Numbered from the stretch's first letter, positions 46,934 to 60,229 are shown. The stretch is 64,000 nt of DNA from Nocardioides sp. zg-1230 (GCF_013155335.1 NZ_JABJQZ010000001.1:310001-374000); one strand, 5' to 3'. Notes: generated by a model not told the origin, from the letters alone. Made by a program: numbers and translations.

Positions 46934-46935
46934 TC
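46920..46935. promoter_or_regulatory. 16-bp palindrome overlapping a stop codon
   Basis: GAGCTGACGTCAGCTC is a perfect palindrome. Its core and right flank (TGACGTCAG.TCAG) match the second operator upstream of the TetR gene at 52783-52800 with two differences. Here it lies at the 3' end of the lipoprotein gene, so a regulatory role is unclear. Confidence 0.4.
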
Positions 46936-47446
46936 AGTCGAGGGAGATGTCCTCGGAGATGTCCCGCTCGACCGGCTCGGAGTCCGTCGGCACCTCGACC
47001 TCGCCCTCCTGGTCGAGGGTGAGCACCAGCTCGCGCTCGCCGAGCTTCGTCCACCCGATGGTGGTGCGGAAGTCGTCGCGCTCGAGCTGCGCCCACGGAT
47101 CGGAGGCGTCGAGGCCGTCGGAGGTGCGGGTCCACCCGGCGTCCTCGAGCGCTGCCGCGGCCCGGTCGACCTGCTCGCCCTCGGCGCCCTCGCCGACCAC
47201 GACGGCCGAGGCCCGGTAGTCCTCGGCGCGGTAGGTCGACATGCCTTCGCTCTCGACGCGCCCCTGCGCACGCTCGACGGAGAGCCCGCCGCCGGTCAGG
47301 GCGCCGGCCATGTCGCGGAGCTCGGCGTCCACGTCGTCCTTCATCGCGGCCAGGTCCGCGGCGGCCTGCTCGGAGTCCGGTTCACCGCACGACCCGATCC
47401 CCGCGGTGAGCACGACCGAGATCGCGAGAGCGAGCAGCAGCCGCAT
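46934..47446 (-). CDS. putative lipoprotein
   Basis: This is a 170-residue protein with a signal peptide MRLLLALAISVVLTAGIGSCG whose Cys20 lies in a lipobox-like IGSC. The mature part is acidic and helical with no recognised domain; TTIGWTKLGERELVLTLDQE is the most conserved-looking part. It lies 8 bp downstream of rmlA and probably shares its transcript. Function is unknown; an envelope role is likely from the anchor. Confidence 0.65.
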   Translation of the reverse strand: MRLLLALAISVVLTAGIGSCGEPDSEQAAADLAAMKDDVDAELRDMAGALTGGGLSVERAQGRVESEGMSTYRAEDYRASAVVVGEGAEGEQVDRAAAALEDAGWTRTSDGLDASDPWAQLERDDFRTTIGWTKLGERELVLTLDQEGEVEVPTDSEPVERDISEDISLD

Positions 47447-47454
47447 CCGAAGGG

Positions 47455-48321
47455 TCAGCCGTGCTGGAGCAGCCCGAGCAGGTACTCGCCGTACCCGCTC
47501 TTGCGCAGCGGCTCGGCGCGGGCGACGAGCTCGTCGTCGGAGAGCCAGCCCATCCGCCACGCGACCTCCTCCGGCGCACCGACCTTGAAGCCCTGCCGGC
47601 CCTCGATGGTGCGCACGAAGTTGGAGGCGTCGTTGAGGGAGTCGAAGGTGCCGGTGTCGAGCCAGGCGGTGCCGCGCGGCAGCACCTCGACGTGGAGGCG
47701 CCCCTCCTCGAGGTAGCGGCGGTTGAGGTCGGTGATCTCGAGCTCGCCGCGCGCGGACGGCTCGAGCTCGGCGGCGTACTGCACCACGTCGTTGTCGTAG
47801 AAGTAGAGCCCCGGCACGGCGAAGTCGCTCTTGGGGTTCTCCGGCTTCTCCTCCAGCGACAGCGCGCGGCCCTGCTCGTCGAACTCGACGACGCCGTACG
47901 CCCGCGGGTCGGCGACGTGGTAGCCGAAGACGGCCGCCCCGTCGAGCTCGGAGAACCGCAGCAGCTGGTGGCCGAGGCCGGAGCCGTAGAAGATGTTGTC
48001 GCCCAGCACCAGGGCCGAGCGCTCGTCGCCGATGTGGTCGGCGCCGATGATGAAGGCCTGCGCCAGCCCGTCGGGCGAGGGCTGCACCGCGAAGGTCAGG
48101 TTGATGCCGAACTGCGAGCCGTCGCCGAGCAGCCGGTGGAAGCCGTCCGCCTCGTGGGGTGTCGTGATGATCAGGACGTCCCGGATCCCCGCCAGCATGA
48201 GCGTGGAGAGCGGGTAGTAGATCATCGGCTTGTCATAGACCGGCACCAGCTGCTTGCTGATCCCCTGGGTGATCGGGTGCAGTCGCGAGCCGGTGCCACC
48301 GGCCAGGATGATTCCACGCAT
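47455..48321 (-). CDS. rmlA: glucose-1-phosphate thymidylyltransferase
   Basis: This 288-residue enzyme makes dTDP-glucose from dTTP and glucose 1-phosphate, the first step of dTDP-rhamnose synthesis. [20 protein letters not shown] (residues 8-27) binds the nucleotide, [21 protein letters not shown] follows, and LGDNIFYG and [19 protein letters not shown] are diagnostic of RmlA. ATG 48321 has TAGGGT 6 nt upstream. rmlB and rmlCD lie 2 kb away on the other strand and complete the pathway. Confidence 0.96.
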   Translation of the reverse strand: MRGIILAGGTGSRLHPITQGISKQLVPVYDKPMIYYPLSTLMLAGIRDVLIITTPHEADGFHRLLGDGSQFGINLTFAVQPSPDGLAQAFIIGADHIGDERSALVLGDNIFYGSGLGHQLLRFSELDGAAVFGYHVADPRAYGVVEFDEQGRALSLEEKPENPKSDFAVPGLYFYDNDVVQYAAELEPSARGELEITDLNRRYLEEGRLHVEVLPRGTAWLDTGTFDSLNDASNFVRTIEGRQGFKVGAPEEVAWRMGWLSDDELVARAEPLRKSGYGEYLLGLLQHG

Positions 48322-48327
48322 GGGTGA

Positions 48328-48333
48328 ACCCTA
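48328..48333 (-). promoter_or_regulatory. -10 box TAGGGT of rmlA
   Basis: The minus-strand hexamer ends 6 nt before the rmlA ATG. Confidence 0.5.
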
Positions 48334-48376
48334 GGGCGCGTCCGCGATTCCCGTGGCCTCCCGCCCCTTTGGCACC

Positions 48377-52681
<4,305 letters not shown>

Positions 52682-52727
52682 CGTCCCGGGCGACGGCCCC
52701 GGGCTCGACCACCCTCGTCGCGCGAGT

Positions 52728-52799
52728 TGAGTTGACGTCAATTCAGCTACCCGGGCGCCGGGCACGGACATCGACCGAAGTTGAATTGACGTCAGTTCA
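52728..52799. promoter_or_regulatory. twin palindromic operators upstream of the TetR gene
   Basis: Two sites, TTGAGTTGACGTCAATTCAG (52727-52746) and TTGAATTGACGTCAGTTCAG (52781-52800), each form a near-perfect palindrome around TGACGTCA. Because each is symmetric, the pair is both a direct and an inverted repeat (18 of 21 bp). They lie 76-148 bp before the TetR start and also face the rmlCD end. Binding by the adjacent TetR is inferred. Confidence 0.6.
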
Positions 52800-52875
52800 G
52801 ATCACACGTTGGCACCCCCGCCGCGCCTGTGGATGAGCGCCGCCCGGGCACCGGTGCGCGTGCTCTGCTTGGACC

Positions 52876-53535
52876 ATGGACCCCGACGAGCGCTACATCC
52901 CCTGGTCCGGCCCGATGTTCAAGGCGACGAGCCTGGCGAAGGCGGAGAGGGCCACTGACCTCGCCATCCCGCTACTGGCCGACGGTGGCTGGTCCGCGGT
53001 CACCCTGCGCACGCTTGCCGGCGCCGCCAACGTGACCCCGCAGGCCATCGCGGCCTGGTTCCCGTCGATCACCGAGATGCGCAGGGCGATCGCGGAGCGC
53101 TACGGGGACAGATGGGTCGATGAGCGTCGCGTGGTGGCGGGCCGCAGGCTGGTCCGCACCGCCCGACCTGCCGACGTCGACAGCGCGCGGTCCCAGGTCG
53201 CGCTCGCACTCTTGCCGGAGACCTGGCTGGAGGAGGTCTTCGACGGCGTGTGGCTCACCGTGGCTGAGGCCGGCAGGTGGGACGAGGTGATCGGCCGAGT
53301 CGTGGCCGCAGTCCAGCAGCGCGAGCGGGATGTGGTTGCCGAGCTCCTGGAGGAGCAGCTGCGGGACCTCCCGTCGTTCCCGGACGGAATGGGTGAGCAG
53401 AGGTTCGAGCAGCACGTGGACCTGGTGCTCGCGCTGGTGCGCGGTCTACGGGTGGCTCGCACCGCGCCTCACGGCCGCATGGAGGCTGTTCGCGCCACCG
53501 CGGTGCTGCACGGCGGTCTCAGCGGCGGGACGTGA
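52876..53535 (+). CDS. TetR-family transcriptional regulator
   Basis: This is a 219-residue protein. Residues 18-65 match the TetR DNA-binding domain (ATDLAIPLLADGGWSAVTLR then LAGAANVTPQAIAAWFPS), although the recognition helix is unusual in having QAIAAWF in place of the common xxLYYHF. The rest is a helical ligand domain. Two palindromic sites lie upstream. The last 17 bp overlap the convergent DUF2516 gene. Its target beyond itself is not obvious; the rml genes are a possibility. Confidence 0.8.
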   Translation: MDPDERYIPWSGPMFKATSLAKAERATDLAIPLLADGGWSAVTLRTLAGAANVTPQAIAAWFPSITEMRRAIAERYGDRWVDERRVVAGRRLVRTARPADVDSARSQVALALLPETWLEEVFDGVWLTVAEAGRWDEVIGRVVAAVQQRERDVVAELLEEQLRDLPSFPDGMGEQRFEQHVDLVLALVRGLRVARTAPHGRMEAVRATAVLHGGLSGGT

Positions 53536-53812
53536 CCTCGGCGAGCGCGGGGCGCACGTCGGCGATGTAGACGAGCGAGGCGATCGTGAAGATCAGGTGG
53601 ATGATCCCGAGCGGCGAGGAGCCGATCAGGATGAGCTGGGCGGCGAAGCCCAGGCCGGTGATCGCGCACCACGCCTGCTTGGTGAGCTTGCCGGCCGCCT
53701 GGTAGGCCTCGGCCGAGTAGGTCAGGGAGTTGATGAACGCGAATCCCTTGATGGCGAGCAGCGCGACGAGCACCACCAGCATCAGCGTGCTCTGGAACGC
53801 GTAGATGTTCAC
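53519..53812 (-). CDS. DUF2516 family membrane protein
   Basis: This is a 97-residue protein with three hydrophobic helices (LMLVVLVALLAIKGFAFI, AWCAITGLGFAAQLILIG and IIHLIFTIASLVYIADV) and the DUF2516 pattern YSAEAYQAAGKLTKQAW between the first two. The family is restricted to actinobacteria and has no known role. The GTG at 53812 is supported by TACGCT ending 6 nt upstream. The 3' end overlaps the TetR gene. Confidence 0.85.
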   Translation of the reverse strand: MNIYAFQSTLMLVVLVALLAIKGFAFINSLTYSAEAYQAAGKLTKQAWCAITGLGFAAQLILIGSSPLGIIHLIFTIASLVYIADVRPALAEVTSRR

Positions 53813-53818
53813 GGGACG

Positions 53819-53824
53819 AGCGTA
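53819..53824 (-). promoter_or_regulatory. -10 box TACGCT of the DUF2516 gene
   Basis: The minus-strand hexamer ends 6 nt before the GTG at 53812. Confidence 0.45.
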
Positions 53825-53862
53825 ACCGGCCACACCCGACGTGGGCAGTCGTCGCCGGCCGC

Positions 53863-56385
53863 TCAGTCGTGCGACCGGTAGTCGACCGGTCCCATCATCT
53901 CGCCCGCCCCGTCGCCTGAGCCGTCGGCGGCCTCGGGCTCGTGGCGTACGTCGTCGCGCGGGGACGGGACCGACGGGGCGCGGCCCAGGACACGGGTCGC
54001 GAGCAGCTCGACCGCGTCGTCCCAGTCCGGGGAGAGGGCGAAGTGGCTGTGCTGCATCATCGAGGTGAGGGGCTCTGCCTGCAGCAGCGCGTCCGGCGGG
54101 CTCGGGTCCAGCAGCCGCCAGTCCCGCCCGCACTCGCGTCGCCCGGTGCCGGTGGGAGGTACGTCGTCGGGCTCGCGCGGCCACGGCTCCCCGGCGGCGG
54201 CCCGCGGGGCGAGGCGCCGCGACTGCAGCTCGCCCGGCAGCTCCTCACCGGTGTGCGCCCAGCTCAGCACCGGGCCCGCGATGGGGTCGGTGTCGCGGAA
54301 GAGGTTGATCCAGCGCCCTCCGAGCGCGCGGTCGAGCTCGGTGAGCACGTGATAGCTGGCGTAGGCCGGGAACGCGCGCGGGAAGATCACCTGCAGCTGC
54401 GAGCCGAAGGTGAGGAAGCCGACGCGCGAGAGCTCCTGCGGGTTCAGCCACAGCAGCGCGGCCACCGAGATGAAGCTGCCCTGGCTGTGCGCCTCGACGA
54501 CGACCGCGTCGGCGACGACCTCGGTGGTCGGTGTCTCCTCGGCCAGGCAGGTGCCGAGGTGGTGGCGGATCCGGTCCCGCAGCGACTGGACCGCGAACTG
54601 GGAGTACGGCGGCGGCACGAACGGGTGCACCGACCGCGGCCAGAACGACACCACGTCCCACACGACGTTCACCACGCGCTGCCGGTCCCGTGCGCGCAGC
54701 GAGTGGCGGGCCGTGGTCATCAGCAGACCTGCCAGGGCGATGAGCGTGAGAGCGCCGAGCCGGGAGATGACCCCGACCCAGTCTGCGCCCAGCAGCTCCA
54801 CCAGTGCGCCCCCGCCGGTCATGAGGTCGACCGCGATGAACACCGCGAGCACCATCCCGAGGAGCGTGAAGCAGATGAGCACCGTCGGCAGCCCCAGCTT
54901 GACCCGCGCCAACGCGCTCGCCGTCGCGATCCGGCGGACCCTCTCGTTCGTCAGCCAGGGGGGCGGCTCGAGGCCGTCGCCGGACACCCTCGCGTAGCTG
55001 CGCCTGACCCGCTCCGTCCGCCAGTCGCGGTCCGTCCACGTCCGGATGCCGACCACGACGCCCACGACCACCAGCACCAGCACGGAGACGCCCCAGGTGA
55101 AGGTGACGCCCTCGACCAGCGCCGGCAGCTCGGCATCGTCGACCAGGAGCTCGGCGCTGGCCAGCAGCAGCGCCGCCGTGTAGCCGACGGCCAGGAAGCC
55201 GCCCAGCGCAGCGACGACGGGTGCCGCCATGCCCGCGGCGTAGCGACGGAAGGGTCGGGGCACGCCCTCGTCGAGGTGCCGGGTCGCGAGCGCGAGACCC
55301 GCCGAGGCGGCGAAGAGGACCAGCAGCGTGCCGGTCAGCACCACCACCAGCGTGTTGGACACCGCGTCCACGGCCGCCAGGGGGTTGTCCTCGTTCACCC
55401 CGCGCAGCACCAGCATCAGCCCGGACAGCAGCAGGACGGCCAGTGCGGACAGCGCGGCCGCGGAGCCCACGACCGGCTTCTGGATCCCCTGCTGCCAGGC
55501 GTCCAGCCGCGGCTCGGGGCGCCACGAGCGGGGCGCGCTGCTCTCGGGATCGCCGAGGACCGCCACGAGCGCCGCGAGGACGACCAAGAGCAGGACGCTG
55601 ACGGCGTACACGAGGGCGCCGAAGCTGGCGCGGTCCAGCTGCGCGTCCCCGTCGGTGAGGCTGCCGACCAGGGCCACCGTCGCCCATCCTCCGGCGAGGT
55701 GGAGGCGCCCCAGGCTGGTGGCGTCGGGGTCGCCGGCGTAGAAGTTCTTCCTGGTCAGCCCGGACGCGTCGCCCAGCGAGGCTCCGAGGGTGTCGGCGGC
55801 CTCGGGCGGCTCGGGCACGGTCGTGTTGCGCCGGCCGAGCCGGTAGAGGACGTACACCGCGACGCCCGCGACGCCGGCGCCGCCCGCCAGCAGCGTGCCC
55901 TGTCCGAGCGCCTGGCTCAGCCGGGAGTCGGCGAGCCACTGGCGCGCGACCAGGTCGATGCTGATCGAGGCCGCGGCCAGCGCGAACGTGGCCGTGAGCC
56001 CGAACGCGAGGAGCCGCAGCGCACCGCCGACGGCGGCGTGGAACAGGCGCCCCCGCCCCTGCGAGGGAGGCGGGCTCAGCATGAACTGCGCGGCGTTGAC
56101 CAGGCCGAACGGGATCAGCGCGAGCCAGAGCGCCTGCCGCCAGTTGCCCGACGTGTAGCGGCCCCAGTGGAACCCCTCGAGCCGTGTCGCCCGCACGTGC
56201 GGGCCCTTCCCGTCCTCGACGGGGTCCGGCGGCTTGTCGCCGAAGCAGTCGACCGCGACGAAGAACCGGGAGAACTCGTCACCGGCCTCCTGCCGGGCGT
56301 GGTGCGTCTCGAGCATCTCCTCCGGCGGCGTGCCGCTGACGCCGTGGACCCGCAGCTCCACGACCTTCGCGCTCGTGCCATCCAT
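53863..56385 (-). CDS. membrane-embedded alpha/beta hydrolase-like protein
   Basis: This is an 840-residue protein. The first strand VVELRVHGVSGTPPEEML (residues 7-24) looks like the oxyanion HG motif of lipase-type hydrolases. It is interrupted by about 500 residues with eight to ten membrane helices, and the hydrolase core resumes with VVVEAHSQGSFISVA (nucleophile Ser634), NLFRDTDPIAG (Asp698/700) and QHSHF (His781), a complete putative triad. It is the last gene of a divergent envelope cluster, 10 bp after an Ig-like membrane protein. The substrate is unknown; lipids or cell-wall esters are plausible. Confidence 0.6.
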   Translation of the reverse strand: MDGTSAKVVELRVHGVSGTPPEEMLETHHARQEAGDEFSRFFVAVDCFGDKPPDPVEDGKGPHVRATRLEGFHWGRYTSGNWRQALWLALIPFGLVNAAQFMLSPPPSQGRGRLFHAAVGGALRLLAFGLTATFALAAASISIDLVARQWLADSRLSQALGQGTLLAGGAGVAGVAVYVLYRLGRRNTTVPEPPEAADTLGASLGDASGLTRKNFYAGDPDATSLGRLHLAGGWATVALVGSLTDGDAQLDRASFGALVYAVSVLLLVVLAALVAVLGDPESSAPRSWRPEPRLDAWQQGIQKPVVGSAAALSALAVLLLSGLMLVLRGVNEDNPLAAVDAVSNTLVVVLTGTLLVLFAASAGLALATRHLDEGVPRPFRRYAAGMAAPVVAALGGFLAVGYTAALLLASAELLVDDAELPALVEGVTFTWGVSVLVLVVVGVVVGIRTWTDRDWRTERVRRSYARVSGDGLEPPPWLTNERVRRIATASALARVKLGLPTVLICFTLLGMVLAVFIAVDLMTGGGALVELLGADWVGVISRLGALTLIALAGLLMTTARHSLRARDRQRVVNVVWDVVSFWPRSVHPFVPPPYSQFAVQSLRDRIRHHLGTCLAEETPTTEVVADAVVVEAHSQGSFISVAALLWLNPQELSRVGFLTFGSQLQVIFPRAFPAYASYHVLTELDRALGGRWINLFRDTDPIAGPVLSWAHTGEELPGELQSRRLAPRAAAGEPWPREPDDVPPTGTGRRECGRDWRLLDPSPPDALLQAEPLTSMMQHSHFALSPDWDDAVELLATRVLGRAPSVPSPRDDVRHEPEAADGSGDGAGEMMGPVDYRSHD

Positions 56386-56395
56386 GGCGGCGCCC

Positions 56396-57208
56396 TCACG
56401 CCACGGTCGCCCGAACGACCGAGGAGAGGCTGTAACCGCCGATGCCCACCCGGACGACCTGCTCCGACGGAGCTGGGTTCGCACCGGGCGTCCAGGTCAC
56501 GGTGATGGCCCGGGTGCCTGACGGGGCCAGCGGCGCGTTGTCGGCCCAGGCAACGGCGAACTGTGGGTCCCCGGTGATCTCGAGGGTCGCCGTCGCGACG
56601 TCGAACGTGTCCTTGGTGTCGTTCAGCAAGGTGATGGTGCCGCTGACGGATGGTGCGGCGGCACCAGCGCTGTAGATGATGGGCAGGACGTCCGGCACCA
56701 AGGTGAGACGCTGGGTCGCCGCCTTGTCGCCGGGCCCGAGGAGCACGTCGACGACCCGCTTGACCAGGGCGCGGAAGGTCTCCTCCCGGTAGCCGACGAC
56801 GAAGGCGATCACGAACATCACCGCGATCCCGCCCGGGGTGTACGCCTCGTTCGAGGACGGGATCACGTCGGGCGCGATCCCCTTGAGGACGAAGAGCAAC
56901 GCGAGGACGGCGACGGTCCCGGTGATGAGGCCCAGGACCGGCCGGACGAGATGCCAGTACGCGTAGCGGGGGCCGTTCCAATCGTGGCCGTGGCCCGCCA
57001 CGCCCACCAAGCTGATGGCAGCACCGCCGAGAGCCCCACCCCAGGGCACCCACAGAGGCACGACGTGATCCCAGCTGTAGTCCGGCGGTTTGGCGTCCCC
57101 GGCCGTGGCATCGAGCATCAGGGCCATCAGGATGCCGATGACGGCGAACTGGTAGAGCAGGAAGGCCAGCGGCGACCATCGAGTCGGTTTGAGCGGCTCC
57201 ACGTCCAT
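56396..57208 (-). CDS. membrane protein with C-terminal Ig-like domain
   Basis: This is a 270-residue protein. Four hydrophobic helices lie in residues 12-150 (PLAFLLYQFAVIGILMALML, VPWGGALGGAAISLVGVAG, VLGLITGTVAVLALLFVL and IAVMFVIAFVVGY). The last 100 residues are beta-rich (SVSGTITLLNDTKDTFDV, TRAITVTWTPG) like an Ig or fibronectin-type fold. ATG 57208 begins MDVEPLKPTRWSPLAF. No family is recognised. It is the first gene of the leftward pair with the membrane hydrolase and faces the pentapeptide/OmpA pair across a 224-bp promoter region. Confidence 0.6.
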   Translation of the reverse strand: MDVEPLKPTRWSPLAFLLYQFAVIGILMALMLDATAGDAKPPDYSWDHVVPLWVPWGGALGGAAISLVGVAGHGHDWNGPRYAYWHLVRPVLGLITGTVAVLALLFVLKGIAPDVIPSSNEAYTPGGIAVMFVIAFVVGYREETFRALVKRVVDVLLGPGDKAATQRLTLVPDVLPIIYSAGAAAPSVSGTITLLNDTKDTFDVATATLEITGDPQFAVAWADNAPLAPSGTRAITVTWTPGANPAPSEQVVRVGIGGYSLSSVVRATVA

Positions 57209-57432
57209 GACGCACCCCCGTCGATACAGAGCGCTGCTTTCGGAGGATCCTCGGAGGTTTCCAGCATGTCAAGGAAGTGCAGCAGCGCCCCTGATTGATC
57301 GATACGTCGCTGCTTGCGGCATGCCCGCTCCGGGGTGTCCACTGATCCTTGACTGATTCTTGACGGGGCTGGCCGCCGCCTCCGGGAGGTCGAGCTACGA
57401 CACCGGGGCTTCGGCCGGAGCAGGGGGGGCGC
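57209..57432. other. divergent promoter region of the envelope cluster
   Basis: A 224-bp gap. It contains two tandem 11-bp repeats, CTGATCCTTGA and CTGATTCTTGA (57341-57362), one helical turn apart, the arrangement used by OmpR/PhoB-type response regulators. TTGACT and TTGACG within them could serve as -35 boxes, but no good -10 was found at the right distance. A TGATTGATCGATA patch lies at 57291. Confidence 0.45.
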
Positions 57433-59706
57433 ATGAGACCTGTCCAGGGCGACGGCAGCCGTCGCGGTCCCGATGGTGACGCGACCGACGACGAAGGGGG
57501 CGCGGACGACGTCGGGTCCGACAAACCCGACCCGAGGCGGCTGACCGCACACGAGATCCGTGCCCGGTTGTCCGACCTCAGGGATGGCGACGACCTCCTG
57601 GTTCGCGACCGCCACGTCGAGACGGACGTCGATCTCTCCTTCCGCACTCTGCCTCGCGTGGTCCTGGTCGATTGCGACCTGGACGGCGCGCTGCTGCTCC
57701 GTGGGAGCGAGCTCTCCGGGCTGGAGCTCCACGGCTGCCGGGTGCAGTACGTCGACCTCCGCCAGTCGCGAGTCACGGGTGACCTCCGCCTGGTCGAGCT
57801 CGCCGGGAGGACGCCGCCGGACGCCGACCGCCTCACCTGCCCGGTCAATGCCGAGGGGCTCCGGGTCGACGGTTCTCTGATCTTGGACGGTTCCGCCCTG
57901 TCGTCCCGCGACGAGGACGCGTTGGTCGAGGCGGCAGGTCGCCCCACGCCGCTCGACCTCGACGCCGGTCCGGCCGGGGTCAGCTGGGACCTGGTGCTCC
58001 AGGGCGTCGGCCTCGCCTCGGGTTTGGCTGCATGGGTCGCAATTGTGGGCGGTGGGCGGCTGTGGGCCCGCATGGAGGCTGCCGGCGTGCCCGCTCTCGC
58101 GACCCTCGCGGGCGTGGGCCGAGGCTGGCTCGTTGCAGAGGGCCTCCAGACACTGCTCGTCCCGATGCTCCTCGGCGTCGTCGCTGCGCTGACCGTCTAC
58201 TTCTCGCGACGCGACCCCCGACTCACCGGGAGCCCGGGCGCACCTGCGGACGTCGTGCGGCGAGGTCAGCCCGTGGCGCCGAACGGCCTGCTGAGCCTCG
58301 ATCGTGCTCGGCCCGTGCGGCTCGTCGACCGGTTCGCCAACCGCACCGGCGCGGCCGCGCTCCCGCTGCTCGGCCTGCTCCTCGCTCTTCTCGCGGTCCT
58401 CGGCATCCTCATAGCCCGGGCGTCGGGGCAGGTGCTGGCCACCAGCGTCCTGGGCCTCGGTGCTGCGCTGGCCCTCGGCTTGGCGGTGGGCTCGAGCCGC
58501 TCCCGGCGGACCCGCTTGACAGCCGTCGCGTTGGCTGCCGTGACTGTCGAGGTCGTCTTCGTTCTCTGGATGGCGAACGGGAATGGCCTCGTACCACCGG
58601 TCACAGCGGCGCTGGTGGTCACCGGGGTAGCCGTCCTCTTCGCAGCGTTGCTCCACCGGCAGGACGACGACCGGTGGGCATGGGCGTTGCTCATCGCCGC
58701 GAGCGTGTCGGGCATCCTGTTCTCGCTCGCGATCCGCATCGAGGTGCCGTGGCTGCTGGCGATGGGGGCCGTCACCGTTCTCGCGATCTGGCTCGCGCTC
58801 GGCGCCCTGGCCGACCGCGGTCCGCGAGCAGCCGCGCTGGTGGTCTTCGTTGCGATCGTCGCGTGGAGCGGAGCGTTGGGGTTCGTGCGCGAGATCGGCA
58901 ACCGCACGCCGGACCTCCCGCTCGCACGGGTCGAGCTCACCGACGGCGCTCCCGACGCGGCCGGCTACCTGCTGGGCCGGTCGTCGGATCACGTCTACCT
59001 CGCCCAGGACCCGCCGGGCGACATCGATCCGGGCGACGACGTCGATCGCCGACTTCTCGTCATCCCTGACGGCGATGTGGAACGTGTGGTCATCGGGCGC
59101 GACATCGTGCTGCCCGAGGTCGCCGAGGACACGTCGAGCTGGTGGCGAGACCTCGGTGACCCCATCGGCGTGACCGGACCCGGGCCGTCGGAGCCGGGCC
59201 CGGGGGTCCGCGACGTGGAGCCGACCGGGACCACGGGACCCCCGCCGGACGTGATCCCCGACACCGACCCGGCCGATCCGCTTCCCACCCAGCCCGAGGA
59301 GCAGCCACCGTTCGACCCGGCAACCGCCATCGGGTACCGCGACCGGGAGGTCGGCGGAGACCGGGTACGGGTCATCCTGCAGGCAGTCGAGCACAACGCC
59401 GCGGTCGCTTACGTGTGGGTGACCGCCACCAACCATTCGCAGGAGGACAGGACCGCCGCCGACCTCCTCGATCTCGAGGCCGGGGACTTCGACACCGTCG
59501 CTCTGGTCGATGTGGCCGCGGAGCAGCTCTACCGGGTGTCGCGACGCGAGGGCACGTGCGACTGCGCCGGGGGGCTGGACCGGGTGACGGTGCCGCCCAA
59601 GGGTTCGTACGGCGTCTGGGCCGTGGTCGTGACCGCCCCCGACGCCGACACGGTCGACGTGCTGGTGCCGCCGTTCGGAGTGTTTCGTGATGTTGCGGTG
59701 GGCTGA
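57433..59706 (+). CDS. pentapeptide-like plus multi-TM protein with external domain
   Basis: This is a 757-residue protein. A charged acidic start (residues 1-40) is followed by pentapeptide-like layers (VDCDLDGALLLRGSELSGLE, then VDLRQSRVTGDLRLVEL; about 78-125). About nine membrane helices lie between 185 and 500, then an external part with a Pro/Thr/Asp-rich linker (580-640) and a terminal beta domain with one CDC motif. I do not recognise a family for the whole. The downstream OmpA-domain gene overlaps its 3' end by 20 bp, so the two products are probably made together. Confidence 0.6.
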   Translation: MRPVQGDGSRRGPDGDATDDEGGADDVGSDKPDPRRLTAHEIRARLSDLRDGDDLLVRDRHVETDVDLSFRTLPRVVLVDCDLDGALLLRGSELSGLELHGCRVQYVDLRQSRVTGDLRLVELAGRTPPDADRLTCPVNAEGLRVDGSLILDGSALSSRDEDALVEAAGRPTPLDLDAGPAGVSWDLVLQGVGLASGLAAWVAIVGGGRLWARMEAAGVPALATLAGVGRGWLVAEGLQTLLVPMLLGVVAALTVYFSRRDPRLTGSPGAPADVVRRGQPVAPNGLLSLDRARPVRLVDRFANRTGAAALPLLGLLLALLAVLGILIARASGQVLATSVLGLGAALALGLAVGSSRSRRTRLTAVALAAVTVEVVFVLWMANGNGLVPPVTAALVVTGVAVLFAALLHRQDDDRWAWALLIAASVSGILFSLAIRIEVPWLLAMGAVTVLAIWLALGALADRGPRAAALVVFVAIVAWSGALGFVREIGNRTPDLPLARVELTDGAPDAAGYLLGRSSDHVYLAQDPPGDIDPGDDVDRRLLVIPDGDVERVVIGRDIVLPEVAEDTSSWWRDLGDPIGVTGPGPSEPGPGVRDVEPTGTTGPPPDVIPDTDPADPLPTQPEEQPPFDPATAIGYRDREVGGDRVRVILQAVEHNAAVAYVWVTATNHSQEDRTAADLLDLEAGDFDTVALVDVAAEQLYRVSRREGTCDCAGGLDRVTVPPKGSYGVWAVVVTAPDADTVDVLVPPFGVFRDVAVG

Positions 59707-60229
59707 GGCGGCGACGGTCCTGTTGCTGGCCCTCCCGACCGCCGCCACGGACGGCAGGGCGACGCCCACCGATCCCGACGGGCTGCGCGAGTCGTCCGCC
59801 CGGCTCCGCCTGGACGCGTCAGCGCCCGCGCTGCGGGCGACGTCACTGCTCCCCATGCCCCACGGGCTCTCCCGGCGGTCGAGCGCGTCGACCGACATCG
59901 TCTACTTCGCCTTTGGCTTGTCGGTCATCCGGTGGGACGAAGCCGCACAGCTGGAGGCGTTCACAGACCGGCTGCCGGCCGGCGCGACAGTGGTGGTCGA
60001 CGGTCACGCTGACCGCATCGGCACGGACGACGCCAACGTCAGGCTCGCGCGGGCGCGGGCTCGGCGGGTGACCAAGAGCCTCCGACTGCTGGGGTTCGAC
60101 GTCGTCCGGGAGGTCTTCGGCGAGCGCTGCCCCGCGACCAGCGTCCCGCACCCGCGGCGGTGGGACCGACGTGTCACGGTCTCCCTGCGACCGCCCACCC
60201 CCGTTGACTTGCCGTGCCCGCCGCGATGA
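59687..60229 (+). CDS. secreted OmpA-like domain protein
   Basis: This 180-residue protein has a signal peptide (MMLRWAEAATVLLLALPTAA) and a C-terminal OmpA/MotB-like fold: VYFAFGLSVIRWDEAAQLEAF, then VVDGHADRIGTDDANVRLARARARRV, the usual peptidoglycan-binding motif D-x-x-G...N-x-x-L-x-x-x-R-A. The expected role is to tether the cluster to peptidoglycan. The start is GTG 59687 or the next codon ATG 59690; GGAG at 59677-59680 suits either. It overlaps the preceding gene. Confidence 0.75.
   Translation: MMLRWAEAATVLLLALPTAATDGRATPTDPDGLRESSARLRLDASAPALRATSLLPMPHGLSRRSSASTDIVYFAFGLSVIRWDEAAQLEAFTDRLPAGATVVVDGHADRIGTDDANVRLARARARRVTKSLRLLGFDVVREVFGERCPATSVPHPRRWDRRVTVSLRPPTPVDLPCPPR

Noticed and set aside
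53519..54184. Longer N-terminal extension of the DUF2516 protein
   Set aside because: The upstream frame is Arg/Pro-rich antisense of the hydrolase C terminus, and TACGCT 6 nt before GTG 53812 supports the short form.
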